This document shows positions 63,874-64,000 of a DNA stretch of 64,000 nucleotides, piece by piece. Origin of the DNA: Zeugodacus cucurbitae (Eukaryota; Arthropoda; Insecta; Diptera; Tephritidae). The notes beneath the pieces are model-generated. The model ran no database searches and had not been told where the DNA came from. It saw only the letters and a program-made list of their open reading frames with translations. The DNA lies in assembly GCF_028554725.1 (NCBI RefSeq), contig NC_071667.1, positions 50,833,501 to 50,897,500 of the forward strand, given 5' to 3'. Numbering within the stretch: the first letter of the stretch is position 1; every line of letters starts with the position of its first letter. The position numbers and the translations under genes were made by a program.

Positions 63874-64000
63874 CTGTAGAAGGAAAAGAAAGCAGGAAAT
63901 AATTTTAAAGTTTCGAATTAGTTTTGGATATATAAACTAAGATCAGAACTGAGCTCAGTTTTATAATCGCTTTATTTAATCGTTCTTGAAAGTTATTGAA

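Overview
This window is nuclear DNA of a higher dipteran (Schizophora). AT-rich introns with consensus GTAAGT donors, poly-glutamine CAG/CAA tracts, fly-type start contexts, fly orthologs and many short decayed transposons all point that way. A tephritid fruit fly of the Bactrocera/Ceratitis group is my best guess; the species assignment is inference.

Bases 1-39784 hold little coding sequence. The one intact gene is a single-exon fatty-acid-binding-protein-like gene (7288-7821, +), preceded by three diverged copies of a short repeat. The rest is AT-rich DNA with decayed mobile elements: four 3'-end remnants of a jockey-like LINE, all on the minus strand; a Tc1-like transposase remnant; several short elements flanked by TTAA, one with a clear piggyBac-type end; and a dispersed hairpin-ended repeat at 26980-28051. 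A tiny candidate coding exon at 16847-16880 matches the splice phase of the main exon of fray, so much of this interval may be a fray intron of about 22.9 kb.

Bases 39785-51153 carry three plus-strand genes. fray (STE20-type SPAK/OSR1 kinase) has its whole kinase and C-terminal domains in one exon. An RNF181-type RING-H2 ubiquitin ligase (CG7694 ortholog, two exons) follows, then a RING/B-box (TRIM-like) gene whose RING finger is split by a 2.7-kb intron containing two small transposons. As I recall, fray and CG7694 are also neighbours in Drosophila melanogaster (chromosome 3R, 91B), so microsynteny supports the gene calls.

Bases 51748-63873 hold the last eight exons of a large minus-strand gene that continues beyond the right edge. 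It encodes a secreted-type Gln/Pro-rich protein with one C-terminal chitin-binding type-2 domain (CPAP1-like cuticle or apical matrix protein). All eight exons join in one frame. Its 5.7-kb intron (56198-61941) contains a second copy of the dispersed repeat, a 223-bp perfect-period tandem duplication, and a 2.1-kb transposon with inverted repeats of about 440 bp around a broken protein-coding gene.

The most interesting items are the long-inverted-repeat transposon with its unclassified protein, the ATG-free but fully open 458-base leader of fray, the intronless tailed FABP gene, and the set of TTAA-flanked mini-elements. I saw no CRISPR array, rRNA or convincing tRNA.
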